A DNA stretch of 64,000 nt from Chitinasiproducens palmae (GTDB taxonomy: Bacteria > Pseudomonadota > Gammaproteobacteria > Burkholderiales > Burkholderiaceae). This document shows positions 34,370 to 43,329 of the stretch, one piece after another (position 1 is the first letter of the stretch; every line of letters begins with the position of its first letter). Both the position numbers and the translations under genes were made by a program. The notes under the pieces were generated by a model. That model saw nothing but the letters and a program-made list of their open reading frames with translations. It made no database searches and was not told the origin of the DNA. The stretch spans positions 141,062-205,061 of the forward strand of contig NZ_FNLO01000012.1 of NCBI RefSeq assembly GCF_900095735.1. The letters are read 5' to 3'.

Positions 34370-34381
34370 GAGGAGCGCGAC

Positions 34382-35227
34382 ATGAAAGTGACATTCATCG
34401 GCATCGGCGCCATCGGCCTGCCAATGGCCCTGCAGGTCAAGGGAGCTGGCCATGAGGTGACCGGTGTCGACCTTGCCAGCAGCGCGCGCCAACTGGCGCA
34501 GGATAGCGGCCTGGCCGCGGTCGACAGTTTTGCCGCGGCATCCGACGCGGACGTGGTCGTCGCGATGGTCGCGACACCGCAGCAACTCGCGTCGCTGGTC
34601 GACAGCCTCGGCACCAAGCTGGACGGCCAGACCTGGGTGCTGATGTCGACCCTTGGCCCGGACGCCGTGCGCGAACAGGGCCAGCGGCTGGCCGCAGCGG
34701 GGGCACGCGTCGTCGATGCACCGGTCACCGGCGGCACCGCCCGCGCGAAGACCGGCGCGCTCGTCATCTTCGCGGCCGGCGCCGATGCGGAGATCCGTAC
34801 CGTGCGCCCGGTGCTGGAGGCGATGGGCAGCGTCCGCGTCGTCGGCACGGCGCTTGGCGACGGTCAGGCGATCAAGGTCGTCAACCAGCATCTGTGCTCC
34901 GTGCATATCGTGGCGGCCGCGGAAGCGCTCAGCCTGGCGCGCTCGCTCGGCCTCGACCCCGCCGCCGTCCTGGAACTCGTCGAAAAAGGCGCGGCCGGCT
35001 CGTGGATGCTGTCCGACCGCGGCCCACGCATGCTGCAAGGCACCGACGTCAATGTAACGAGCGCGATCAATATCTTCGTCAAGGACAGCGACCTGGTTGC
35101 CGCCGCTGCCCGCGCCTGCGGCGCCGATGTGCCGCTGCTGGCCATCGCCAACGCGCGTTACCACGAGGCAGCCGATGCCGGGCTTGGCCTGCGCGACGAC
35201 AGCCGCGTGATCGAGACCTGGGACTGA
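34382..35227 (+). CDS. NAD(P)-dependent beta-hydroxyacid dehydrogenase (3-hydroxyisobutyrate dehydrogenase family)
   Basis: 281 residues, AGGAGCG before the ATG. The N-terminal Rossmann motif is GIGAIGLPMA; substrate-site DAPVTGGTARAKTG and the catalytic Lys in GDGQAIKVVNQHL are intact. The C-terminal helical domain includes NIFVKDSDLVAAAARA. Members oxidise 3-hydroxyisobutyrate, tartronate semialdehyde, L-threonate and similar acids. Sitting in an operon with a split transketolase and an MHS carrier, a sugar-acid substrate is more likely than a valine intermediate. Confidence 0.85.
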   Translation: MKVTFIGIGAIGLPMALQVKGAGHEVTGVDLASSARQLAQDSGLAAVDSFAAASDADVVVAMVATPQQLASLVDSLGTKLDGQTWVLMSTLGPDAVREQGQRLAAAGARVVDAPVTGGTARAKTGALVIFAAGADAEIRTVRPVLEAMGSVRVVGTALGDGQAIKVVNQHLCSVHIVAAAEALSLARSLGLDPAAVLELVEKGAAGSWMLSDRGPRMLQGTDVNVTSAINIFVKDSDLVAAAARACGADVPLLAIANARYHEAADAGLGLRDDSRVIETWD

Positions 35228-35341
35228 GCGCACGCGTTCCCGTCCTTCCTCACGTGGCAAGCGCTCGGCGAAGCGCGACACGCCTCGGCCACCGCTGCAG
35301 GACGGCGGTGGCCGCCCGCAGCAATGGAGACAACACACACC

Positions 35342-36649
35342 ATGAATAAAAGCAGTGAAGGCCGCGCGGTCAAAGTCGCGGTCGCGTCGATGATCGGCTC
35401 GGCAGTGGAAAGCTACGACTTCTTCATCTACGGCACGGCCGCCGCCGCCTGGTTCGGCAAGATCTTCTTCCACACCACCGAGCCCATCGTCGGTATTCTC
35501 GCGTCGTTCGCGACGCTCGCAATCGGCTTTCTGATGCGCCCGTTCGGCGGTTATCTCGCCGGACACTATGGCGACCGTCTCGGCCGCAAGGCAGTCCTGT
35601 TCTGGTCGCTCGTCGCGATGGGCGGCGCCACCGTGCTGATCGGCGCATTGCCGACCTACGCACAGGCTGGCGTGCTCGCGCCGATCATGTTGATCCTGTT
35701 GCGCATGGTGCAAGGTATCGGCTTCGGCGCTGAATGGGGCGGCGCGGTGTTGATGGCGTGCGAGCATGCGCCGGAAAACCGCCGTGGCTTCTTCGGCGCA
35801 GTACCGCAACTGGGCATTCCACTGGGCCTGCTGCTGGCCAATGGCGCCTTCCTGCTGTCGGGCGCGTTCCTCGAAGGCGACTGGGTCTGGCGCACGCCGT
35901 TCCTGCTCTCGTTCGTGATGGTGGCGATCGGTATCTTCATCCGGATGAGCGTTTCGGAGTCGCCCGAATTCGAAGCGGTGAAAGCCGAGAACAAGGTCGT
36001 GGCGCAGCCTGCCCTCGAAGTGATCCGCAGCGACTGGCGCAGCATCGTGAAAATCATTGGGCTGCGCATGGCTGAAACTGGCGGCTACTACATCACTACC
36101 AGCTTCATGCTGTCCTACGTGGCGCTCGCGCATGTCTCCACGACGAAGCACATCCTCTGGGGAACGCTGATCGGCTCCGCGATCGGCCTGGTGAGCCACC
36201 TGATCTATGGCGCACTGAGCGACCGCATCGGTCGCCGCCCCGTGTTCATGCTCGGCGCGCTGTTCACGATCGCGTTTGGCGTGCCGATGTTCATGCTCAT
36301 CAACACCGGCGCGGTGATCATGGTGATCGTCGCGGTGGCCCTGTCGTTGCTGTTCAGCCACGATCCGATCTTTGCCGTCGAGGCCAGCTGGTTCTCCGAA
36401 CAGTTCCCGGCCAACGTGCGTTCGTCCGGCATCTCGCTGGGCTACAACGGCGCCTCGGTCATCGCGGGCTTGCTGCCGATCATCGCCACCGCGATCTACG
36501 GCGCGTTCGGCTGGCTTGGGCCGGCGCTGATGTTCTCGGCGCTTGGCGTGGTGTCGGCTTGGTGTGCACTGCGCATGAAGGAAACCGCGCCCGCCGTGGT
36601 CGGCCGCAAGAACGCACAGGCGGCCGCCTCGCGTCGCTTCGCTGGCTGA
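35342..36649 (+). CDS. MFS transporter, MHS family
   Basis: 435 residues from ATG 35342 (ATGGAGACAAC lies 11-17 bases upstream). TM1 reads IGSAVESYDFFIYGTAAAAWFGKIFF, a classic MHS start. FGGYLAGHYGDRLGRKAVLFWSL follows TM2, and GIGFGAEWGGAVLMACEHAP is the TM4-5 motif. These are close to ShiA/KgtP-type symporters. It is 114 bp after the dehydrogenase gene and probably imports the acid metabolised by the transketolase/dehydrogenase pair. Confidence 0.85.
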   Translation: MNKSSEGRAVKVAVASMIGSAVESYDFFIYGTAAAAWFGKIFFHTTEPIVGILASFATLAIGFLMRPFGGYLAGHYGDRLGRKAVLFWSLVAMGGATVLIGALPTYAQAGVLAPIMLILLRMVQGIGFGAEWGGAVLMACEHAPENRRGFFGAVPQLGIPLGLLLANGAFLLSGAFLEGDWVWRTPFLLSFVMVAIGIFIRMSVSESPEFEAVKAENKVVAQPALEVIRSDWRSIVKIIGLRMAETGGYYITTSFMLSYVALAHVSTTKHILWGTLIGSAIGLVSHLIYGALSDRIGRRPVFMLGALFTIAFGVPMFMLINTGAVIMVIVAVALSLLFSHDPIFAVEASWFSEQFPANVRSSGISLGYNGASVIAGLLPIIATAIYGAFGWLGPALMFSALGVVSAWCALRMKETAPAVVGRKNAQAAASRRFAG

Positions 36650-36719
36650 CGCGCAGACCCCGGGCGCCTGGGAGGCTCGACAACCGTTGGTGGCGGCCGG
36701 CCGCGCGAAGCCGGCGGTC

Positions 36720-36764
36720 GCTTCCTCCCCGCTTCCTCCCCGCTTCCTCCCCGCTTCCTCCCCG
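36720..36764. repeat. 11-bp tandem repeat x 4 (GCTTCCTCCCC)
   Basis: Four perfect head-to-tail copies lie just after the MHS gene, followed by degenerate C-rich sequence to 36787. One strand is polypyrimidine, so the tract could adopt unusual (triplex or H-DNA-like) structure. It lies in the 219-bp convergent gap before the TetR stop. No gene spans it. Confidence 0.95.
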
Positions 36765-36868
36765 CGTCCGCTCCCCGCGTCCCCTCCCTTCGCGATCATC
36801 GGATCGCGATTGACGGGGCCGCCGACGTACCAAGCGCGCGCCCCGCTCACGCGGTACTGGACGACCGC

Positions 36869-37537
36869 TCAGTCGGCGCTCGCGGCCGCTGCAGGCACGC
36901 TCCGTCGGGTCACCCGGACGGTTTCCAGATAAGCGAGGCACATCACGCTCAGCTGCGCATGCAGCGCGCGGCCTTCCGCATCGGAAAGCGCCCGCTCGAA
37001 GATGTTGCGCACCGTGCCGAAGATGGTCGTCAGCAACATCAGATTGACCGTCGGCAGGTCGTCGAAGGCGGCATCGCACGCACTGGCGAACATCGCCTCG
37101 GTGGCGGCGTCGACGCGACGGCTAAACGCCGCGAGCAAGGCGGTGTTGTCGAGTTCCGCCACCGATCGGTACAGCACGCGCGTCACCTCGGCGCGCTCCG
37201 TCTTCGCCCGCCAATAGGTCGTAACCAGCGCTTCCACCATCTGCGCGAGCGGCGCGCCCCGCTGCGCCTCGCATGCGGACGCCACCTTGTCCGCCAGCAC
37301 GTCCAGATAGCGTTCGTTCAGCCCATAGAACAACGCCTCCTTGTGCGGGAAGTATTGGTACAGCGTGCCGACCGACACGCCGGCGCGCTCCGCAACATGC
37401 GTGGTGGTCAGACGCACCGGACCATCGACGAGCAAAACCTGAATGGTTGCCTCGAAAATCGCGTCGACGGTCGCCATCGAACGCGCCTGACGCGACTTCC
37501 TGCGGGGTATCAGCCGTTCCGGCGGCGCCACGCTCAT
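36869..37537 (-). CDS. TetR/AcrR-family regulator
   Basis: 222 residues from ATG 37537. The HTH (about 15-65) reads RSMATVDAIFEATIQVLLVDGPVRLTTTHVAERAGVSVGTLYQYFPHKEALFYGLNERYLD. The ligand domain is all-helical and ends in an Ala-rich tail. It is divergent from the SDR at 37608 with 70 bp between starts, so it likely represses that gene and itself. An upstream in-frame extension would overlap the SDR and is rejected. Confidence 0.85.
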   Translation of the reverse strand: MSVAPPERLIPRRKSRQARSMATVDAIFEATIQVLLVDGPVRLTTTHVAERAGVSVGTLYQYFPHKEALFYGLNERYLDVLADKVASACEAQRGAPLAQMVEALVTTYWRAKTERAEVTRVLYRSVAELDNTALLAAFSRRVDAATEAMFASACDAAFDDLPTVNLMLLTTIFGTVRNIFERALSDAEGRALHAQLSVMCLAYLETVRVTRRSVPAAAASAD

Positions 37538-37607
37538 AAGCGAATTCTCAAGCGGCACATGGGCTTGTATCTTGTTCGTATCGAAATCAACCTTGCACGA
37601 GCGTTTC

Positions 37608-38339
37608 ATGACCCACGGCAACCGCATCGCACTCGTTACCGGCGCGAACAAAGGCATCGGCCTCGAAATTGCCCGCCAACTCGCACAGGCCGGCGTCCTC
37701 GTCCTGATCGGCGCACGCGACGCTGCACGTGCGCAGACCGCGGTACGGCACCTCGCATCGGACGGCTTGGCGGTGCAGCCCGTCATCATCGATCTCGTCG
37801 ACCATGCCAGCATCGCCGCCGCCGCGGCGGCCATCCGCGCCGCTCACGGCCGACTGGACATCCTCGTCAACAATGCCGGCATCGTCGACAAGGATGATGG
37901 CGCGCCCACGGTCGCCTCGCCCGACGCGGTCCGGCGCATTCTCGAAACCAACTTCATCGGCACGCTGGCGGTGACCCAGGCGATGCTCCCCCTGCTGCGC
38001 CAGTCCGCCTTCGCCCGGATCGTGAATCTGTCCAGCTCGCTCGGCTCGCTGGCGCTGAACGGCGATCCCGAGTCGCCCTATTACGCCGCGCGTTTGATCG
38101 GCTACAACGCGTCGAAGGCCGCGGTCAACATGCTGACCGTGCAGCTTGCCGAGGAGTTGAAGGACACATCGATCGTCGTCAATTCCGTCAGCCCCGGCTA
38201 TGTGAGAACCGATTTGACGGGGCACAACGGTGCGATGTCCGCCGAGGAAGGCGCACGCCTGCCAGTCGAATATGCGCTGCTCGGCGCCGACGCCGTCTCC
38301 GGGCGTTTCGTCGAACCGAATGGCGCGACGCCTTGGTGA
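37608..38339 (+). CDS. Short-chain dehydrogenase/reductase, carbonyl reductase-like
   Basis: 243 residues from ATG 37608. Motifs: TGANKGIGLEIA (residues 9-20), DILVNNAGI, VNLSSSLGSL with the catalytic Ser, YNASK with Tyr/Lys, and VSPGYVRTDLTG. TGANKGIG and the YxASK context match the plant/bacterial carbonyl reductase-like SDR group. It is under a divergent TetR repressor, which suggests induction by a reactive carbonyl or aromatic compound. The substrate is unknown. Confidence 0.9.
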   Translation: MTHGNRIALVTGANKGIGLEIARQLAQAGVLVLIGARDAARAQTAVRHLASDGLAVQPVIIDLVDHASIAAAAAAIRAAHGRLDILVNNAGIVDKDDGAPTVASPDAVRRILETNFIGTLAVTQAMLPLLRQSAFARIVNLSSSLGSLALNGDPESPYYAARLIGYNASKAAVNMLTVQLAEELKDTSIVVNSVSPGYVRTDLTGHNGAMSAEEGARLPVEYALLGADAVSGRFVEPNGATPW

Positions 38340-38598
38340 ACGATTGAAGCGATGAAGTACAGAGGAAGCGGCGGTGCCGCGCTGTCCGCTCGGTTCGGCA
38401 GGCCATGCGGCATCGAACGTTCTCGCCGCGCTACGGCGATGCGCCGTCCCGCGTGACTCTGCGACGTACGGCATGCTCGCCACGACAGCGCACCCCACGC
38501 TACGCACAACGTTCCAGTGCCGCCGCCATCCCGCGAGACGCACGCCACGACGTCGCAGACCATGCATGCACCGTGCAAGCGGAAGCACGTTGCTCAGG

Positions 38599-39216
38599 CT
38601 AGGCAGCATACCGGGCGAGAAACAGGTCGACCGCCCCTTCCAGCACGCGTCGTTGCTCGGTCTCGCTCAGCGGCGGCTGTCCCATCGCGATTTGCGGCCA
38701 GAACGCGAAGCCTTTGATCAGGCTTTCCAACTGCAACGCGGCGAACAGCGGGTCGCCGGTTTCTATTCGTCCGTCCGCTGCGGCGTCTCGTACCCATACG
38801 GCAACGCCCGCCTCGCGTTTGCCCAACTGCTCGACGATGGTACGCGCCAGATCGGGGGAAAGCGCGCCCGCGGCGATCGCCACGCGCGCGAGATCCTGAA
38901 ATTCCGGCTCGTGCAGCAGCCTCATCTTCGCGTCGAGCAACGCGAGCAACTGCAATCGCAACGGTTCGTCGGCGCGATAGGGCTTGTCGAAGCCTGCCTC
39001 GCTCGTTTGCATCAGGCCGTCGAGAATCGCCGTGAACAGCGCTTCCTTGCTAACGAAGTGGTTGTACACGGTGCGCTTCGACACGCCTGCACGGGCAGCG
39101 ATCCGGTCCATGCTGGTCGCTTCGTAACCGTCGCTACGAAACTCCGCAATAGCCGCCTGAAGGATTGCAGCACGTTTGCGATCGGTCAGGCGAAGGGGCG
39201 TGTCGGGCGAGTCCAT
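38599..39216 (-). CDS. TetR/AcrR-family regulator (AefR-like C-terminal domain)
   Basis: 205 residues. The HTH (about 10-58) reads RKRAAILQAAIAEFRSDGYEATSMDRIAARAGVSKRTVYNHFVSKEALFTAIL; the C-terminal LARVAIAAGALSPDLARTIVEQ matches TetR_C_7/AefR types. It is divergent from the MBL-fold hydrolase gene at 39378, with repeated ACCGTCA motifs in the shared region. It probably controls that gene. Confidence 0.85.
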   Translation of the reverse strand: MDSPDTPLRLTDRKRAAILQAAIAEFRSDGYEATSMDRIAARAGVSKRTVYNHFVSKEALFTAILDGLMQTSEAGFDKPYRADEPLRLQLLALLDAKMRLLHEPEFQDLARVAIAAGALSPDLARTIVEQLGKREAGVAVWVRDAAADGRIETGDPLFAALQLESLIKGFAFWPQIAMGQPPLSETEQRRVLEGAVDLFLARYAA

Positions 39217-39226
39217 GTCTCGATTT

Positions 39227-39351
39227 TACACCGTCAAGTTTACTTTCCCACCGTCACAAACTACACTGCACGGTATAGTTTTCGTTGCTCGCGATTCGGG
39301 CGTCCGGTGGCGGCGCATCTCGTGGCACCGCAAGACGGTCTTACACCGTCA
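39227..39351. promoter_or_regulatory. Divergent control region with three ACCGTCA repeats
   Basis: ACCGTCA occurs at 39230, 39250 and about 39345; the first two are exactly 20 bp apart (two helical turns) and two of the three are preceded by TTAC. The region between the TetR start (39216) and the MBL-fold start (39378) is also AT-rich around 39220-39290. This is a candidate operator for the TetR protein. Confidence 0.4.
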
Positions 39352-39377
39352 TACATGGCGATAACGGAGGGGTTTCA

Positions 39378-40496
39378 ATGGGCGCATGCCTGTCTTTTTG
39401 CAGACGGACAGATCGAGCGGGCGCGCGGCGTGCCGACTCCCCGCAGTTCGACGGGCGACGCTTCCGCAATCGCACTGCACGGCCGTCGCTCGGCGCAACC
39501 GGCTTTGCGCGCTTGTTGTGGGACTTCATGTTTCACAAATCCGCCATGTCCGTCCCGAAAACCGCGTTGCAGATAATGCGGTTGACACGTGCCGATCTGA
39601 TCGCCGCGCCCGAGCGCAGTCTGTTTCGACTCGGACACTCGACCGTCCTGTTGAAGTTGCGTAGCGGCTTCTGGATCACGGACCCAGTGTTCGCGGAACG
39701 CGCTTCCCCATTCCGATCGATGGGACCACGGCGCTTTCATGCCCCGCCGATCTCGCTCGATGAGCTGCCCCCGTTGAAGGGCGTGATCCTGTCGCACGAT
39801 CACTACGACCATCTCGATCGCGACGCCGTCGCCGCGCTTGCGGGCAAGACAGATGTATTCCTGGCGCCGTTGGGCGTCGGGGACCGCCTGTTGGCCTGGG
39901 GCGTGCCGCCCGCCAAGGTGCGTCAGTTCGACTGGTGGCAACAGACCGAGATCGAAGGGTTACGGCTGGCACTCACGCCGTCGCAACACTTCTCCGGCCG
40001 CGGCGTGCTCGACGGCGATACGACGCTGTGGGCGTCGTGGGTGCTGATCGAGCCGCCGGGCCCATCCGGCGAATCCGAATTCCGACTCTTCTTCAGCGGC
40101 GACTCCGGCTACTTCGAGGGCTTCAAGGAGATTGGCCGCCGTTTCGGACCGTTCGACGTGACACTTGTCGAGAACGGCGCGTACAACGAGCGCTGGCGTT
40201 TCGTGCACATGGTGCCGGAAGAGACTTTGCAGGCGCATCTCGATCTGCGCGGGCGTCGGCTGATGCCGATCCACAACGGCACCTTCGATCTCGCCATGCA
40301 CGCGTGGAACGAACCGCTGGAACGGATCACTGCACTGGCTGCCGAACACGGCGTCTCTTTGCTGACACCGCGCATTGGCGAGCGCGTCGATCTGTCGGAA
40401 CCGGCAGCGACGCTGCCGTGGTGGCGTAACGACGAAACCACGCAGGCAGCGCCTGGCTCCGTCGGCACGCGCGCGGACCGGCCACAAACGCGCTAA
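39378..40496 (+). CDS. Metallo-beta-lactamase-fold hydrolase (UlaG/NAPE-PLD-like)
   Basis: 372 residues from ATG 39378, with GGAGGGG 5-7 bases upstream. The metal motif is LSHDHYDHLDRD (HxHxDH). Other features are RLGHSTVLLKLRSGFWITDPVF, TPSQHFSGRGVLDGDTTLWASWVL, LFFSGDSGYFEGF and MPIHNGTFDLAMHAW with the distal His. This is the L-ascorbate lactonase/NAPE-PLD branch acting on lactones or phospho-diesters. The first 60 residues are extra to the core and not a clear signal peptide. The divergent TetR gene likely regulates it. Confidence 0.85.
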   Translation: MGACLSFCRRTDRAGARRADSPQFDGRRFRNRTARPSLGATGFARLLWDFMFHKSAMSVPKTALQIMRLTRADLIAAPERSLFRLGHSTVLLKLRSGFWITDPVFAERASPFRSMGPRRFHAPPISLDELPPLKGVILSHDHYDHLDRDAVAALAGKTDVFLAPLGVGDRLLAWGVPPAKVRQFDWWQQTEIEGLRLALTPSQHFSGRGVLDGDTTLWASWVLIEPPGPSGESEFRLFFSGDSGYFEGFKEIGRRFGPFDVTLVENGAYNERWRFVHMVPEETLQAHLDLRGRRLMPIHNGTFDLAMHAWNEPLERITALAAEHGVSLLTPRIGERVDLSEPAATLPWWRNDETTQAAPGSVGTRADRPQTR

Positions 40497-40601
40497 TGCA
40501 CCCGGCTTTCACAGGCCAGGGCATGGCGAGGCGTTGCGCTGCAAGCGGCGCGACCAAGCCGCCGGCGCCGTTTCGCACCACATCGTCTTGAAACGATCCG
40601 C

Positions 40602-41177
40602 TCAGTTCCGCCGGGCAGCCAACGCAGAGACCGGCGCACAACGAAAGCATGTTGCCGCGTGGTCGTTGAGCAGGCCGACTGCCTGCATCCAGGCATAGAC
40701 GATCGTCGGTCCGACGAACTTGAAACCGCGCCGCTTGAGGTCTTTGGAGACCGTCACTGACAGCGCCGACTGGCTTGCGGTGCCCTCGCCCCTCAGCGGC
40801 TTGCCAGCAACGAAGGACCAACAGTAATCCGAGAAATCGTCGCCGCCTGCCTGCATCTCATTGAAGATCCGGGCGCCGCGTATGGTGGCCTCGATCTTTG
40901 CGCGCGAGCGCACGATGCCGGTATCGGCGAGCAAGCGTTCGACATCGCCAGCCCCGAACCTGGCCACCTTCCTTGGATCGAAGCCTTCGAACGCGGCGCG
41001 GAATGCGGCGCGCTTGTGCAAGATGACCTGCCACGAGAGTCCGGCCTGGAAGCCCTCGAGCATCAGGTTTTCCCAAAGCGTGCGAGCGTCGCGTTGCGGC
41101 ACGCCCCATTCGGTATCGTGATACTCCCGCATCAGCGGATCGTTTTGCGCCCAGGCGCAACGCGAATGTGCATCCAT
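40602..41177 (-). CDS. tag: DNA-3-methyladenine glycosylase I
   Basis: 191 residues with AGGAG 6-10 bases before ATG 41177. It matches E. coli Tag in layout: the N-terminal zinc ligands Cys7 and His20 (REYHDTEWGVP), ENLMLEGFQAGLSWQVILHKRAAFR for the glycosylase core, and the C-terminal ligands His173 and Cys177 (NDHAATC). It removes 3-methyladenine from alkylated DNA. It is the only clear DNA repair gene in the window and stands alone, 63 bp from a TetR gene on the same strand. Confidence 0.95.
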   Translation of the reverse strand: MDAHSRCAWAQNDPLMREYHDTEWGVPQRDARTLWENLMLEGFQAGLSWQVILHKRAAFRAAFEGFDPRKVARFGAGDVERLLADTGIVRSRAKIEATIRGARIFNEMQAGGDDFSDYCWSFVAGKPLRGEGTASQSALSVTVSKDLKRRGFKFVGPTIVYAWMQAVGLLNDHAATCFRCAPVSALAARRN

Positions 41178-41240
41178 CCCATCTCCTGCTGGAAGTGCCG
41201 CGACGCCGGCGCCCGACGCGCGACGCCCGACACGCGATGG

Positions 41241-41813
41241 CTAGGCGTGCCGTTCGCCGCAATAGCCGCGGGCCAGTTGATCCGCCACCGAAGTCAGGAT
41301 CTGGTCCGACAACGCGCGGTCGGAAACTGCTCGGGACAAACTGATCGCACCGATCCAGGCGCTCAGTTGCAAGGTCGCCAGCGCCACGCGCCGCTCGGGC
41401 GCCGCTTCGTCGACGAGATCCGCCAGCCGTTGCAGCGTCTGCTTGACGAAGTCGGTGTACACCTGACGAGTCGCATCGTCACACCGAGCGACATCGTTGA
41501 CCAGGGTAGCCAACGGACAGCCACTGCCCGGATCGTCGCGATGGGAGTCGGCAAGGTAGCGGCGCATCGCATCCTCGAGCGCCGTCGCCGATTTACCGCA
41601 GGCTTCCGGTTCCGAGCACGCGTCGGCCAGGGCCTGCGCAACCAGTTCATCGCGCGAGTCAAAGTGACGATAGAACGCACCGACCGTCAGGCCCGACTCC
41701 TTCATCACCTCGGCCAGTCCGACACGATCGATGCCGCGTTCTCGAAACAGGCGAGACGCCGTGTCCACGATGCGTTTGCGCGATTCCTGTTTTTCCGCCT
41801 GCGAATGTCCCAT
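41241..41813 (-). CDS. TetR-family regulator (NemR/DhaR-like)
   Basis: 190 residues; AGAGGGATC precedes the ATG. The HTH (about 10-58) reads SRKRIVDTASRLFRERGIDRVGLAEVMKESGLTVGAFYRHFDSRDELVAQAL. The C-terminal domain contains DPGSGCPLATLVNDVARC, a Cys-containing motif typical of electrophile-sensing NemR-like proteins. Targets are not obvious, because the adjoining genes (tag and a LysR) face the same way. It could act elsewhere or on its own promoter. Confidence 0.85.
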   Translation of the reverse strand: MGHSQAEKQESRKRIVDTASRLFRERGIDRVGLAEVMKESGLTVGAFYRHFDSRDELVAQALADACSEPEACGKSATALEDAMRRYLADSHRDDPGSGCPLATLVNDVARCDDATRQVYTDFVKQTLQRLADLVDEAAPERRVALATLQLSAWIGAISLSRAVSDRALSDQILTSVADQLARGYCGERHA

Positions 41814-41933
41814 GATCCCTCTTGCGTCGCCTCGATGCCGACCCTGGCGCGCGCGACGCCGCGCGCATGGCGATTTTCTCAGAAATACCCGGTTGGGTAC
41901 CGCCTTGGCATGCCTCGCGATCCTTTCCGAAAA

Positions 41934-43016
41934 TTACAGCGCGCCGAGGACTTCCGACGCCCGCTCCGCACCGGCTGCCAGCACCGGTGCCTGCGCAGTG
42001 GGCGCGAAAACGGCCGGCACGGCCTTCTCCGTCGCGCCGCGCGCCAGCTCCTGCAACGGACGTTCCGCTTCGCCGGCGGTCACCGGACAATATCCTTCCT
42101 CGATGGTCCCGGACGACAGCAGCGGGCAGCGTTCGAAAAATGTTGCCAGCCATTCCACGAACACGCGGATCTTCGGCGCCAGGTGGCGGTTGTGCGGATA
42201 CACCACGGAGATCGGTTTTGGTCTCGGGCGCCACTCCGGCATCACTTCGACCAATTGTCCCGTCTGCATGTACGGCATCAGCATATAGGTGAATGCCTGC
42301 ACCAAACCCATGCCCTGCACCGCGCACATGACCGAAGCGTCAGCGTCGTTCACTGCCAGCGCACCAGGCACGCGCACCTCCTCGGTCCGCTTGCCGTTGA
42401 CGAAATTCATGTCGTAGAGCCGGCCGCTCCGCGTCGAAAAGTACTGAATCGCGTGGTGACGCTGCAGGTCATCCGGCTCCTGCGGCACGCCGTACGTCGC
42501 CAGATAGCTCGGGCTGGCCACGGTAATCTTGTGCAGCGAACTCAGGCGACGGGCCACCAGGCTCGAGTCCTCCAGCGCGCCGATCCGGATCGCACAGTCG
42601 ACGCCATCCTCGATCAGGTCGACCGGGCGATCGCTGAAGCCGAACATCAGTTCGATATCCGGATATTGCTGGCGGAACTCGTCGATCTTGGGCAATACCA
42701 GGCAGCGGCCAACCGACGTCGGCATATCGATGCGCAATTTACCTCTCGGCCCCTTGCCACGGTGCGCGACGGCGGCTTCGCTCTCGTCCACTTCGGCGAG
42801 GATGCGCACGCAGCGCTCGTAGTAGTCCGCGCCTTCCGCGGTCAAATTGAGACGGCGCGTGGTTCGCTGCAACAGACGCACATTGAGATGCGCCTCCAGG
42901 TTCTTGATGATGGTGGTGGCCGATGCCGCCGGCAGATTCAGCGAGTCCGCGGCACGCGAAAAACTCTTCATCTCGACAACACGGGTGAAGACCTGCATTC
43001 CCAGTAGGCGGTCCAT
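41934..43016 (-). CDS. bpeT: LysR-family regulator of the adjacent RND efflux operon (BpeT/CeoR-like)
   Basis: 360 residues, longer than usual because of a 50-residue Ala-rich C-terminal tail. AAGGGGAACC precedes the ATG. The HTH is at about 3-60 (LLGMQVFTRVVEMKSFSRAADSLNLPAASATTIIKNLEAHLNVRLLQRTTRRLNLT), and the effector domain is of the CrgA-like group. It is divergent from llpE-bpeE-bpeF-oprC with 313 bp between starts, the same arrangement as in Burkholderia pseudomallei/cenocepacia, where the LysR protein activates the pump. The symbol rests on synteny and family. Confidence 0.75.
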   Translation of the reverse strand: MDRLLGMQVFTRVVEMKSFSRAADSLNLPAASATTIIKNLEAHLNVRLLQRTTRRLNLTAEGADYYERCVRILAEVDESEAAVAHRGKGPRGKLRIDMPTSVGRCLVLPKIDEFRQQYPDIELMFGFSDRPVDLIEDGVDCAIRIGALEDSSLVARRLSSLHKITVASPSYLATYGVPQEPDDLQRHHAIQYFSTRSGRLYDMNFVNGKRTEEVRVPGALAVNDADASVMCAVQGMGLVQAFTYMLMPYMQTGQLVEVMPEWRPRPKPISVVYPHNRHLAPKIRVFVEWLATFFERCPLLSSGTIEEGYCPVTAGEAERPLQELARGATEKAVPAVFAPTAQAPVLAAGAERASEVLGAL

Positions 43017-43329
43017 CCGGTTCCCCTTCGGTCAGCGTTGCATGGTTCAAAACGGCAATGTGCCGGCGCGACGCTCGTCCAGCGAGCCGCCGCAGACCCG
43101 GCCTGCGGAGCGCGAGCGCCGGGGCGAGCCGCGCGGCGCACAAGTCGCTGCGACGCACGTCGATTGCCTCACGCGGCGCTCAGTTTGCGACTAGTGAGCG
43201 TCCAATCAGCGACGCGTTATTGACACACCGGCGGTCCGATTATTCGTCGGGCTTGAAAACTGTTCTGGATTATAACCATTTATCAGAAATGCCGGCACGC
43301 GCACACTTCGGTCCAGATCGAATGGACCA
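43017..43329. promoter_or_regulatory. Divergent control region of the efflux locus
   Basis: This 313-bp gap between bpeT-like and llpE-like genes changes from GC-rich (43030-43180) to AT-rich (43215-43300). A TTGACA (43220-43225) and a TATAAC (43271-43276) are visible but too far apart to form one promoter. LysR sites of the T-N11-A type would be expected in the AT-rich half; I cannot single one out. Confidence 0.45.

Noticed and set aside
34265..36850. 861-codon open frame on the minus strand
   Set aside because: It lies antisense to the dehydrogenase and MHS genes and its residues (His/Arg/Asp-rich) are an artefact of high-GC third positions; part of it reads through the 11-bp repeat.
41016..43007. 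663-codon open frame on the plus strand
   Set aside because: Antisense across three genes (tag, TetR, LysR); composition is His/Arg-rich and gene-unlike.
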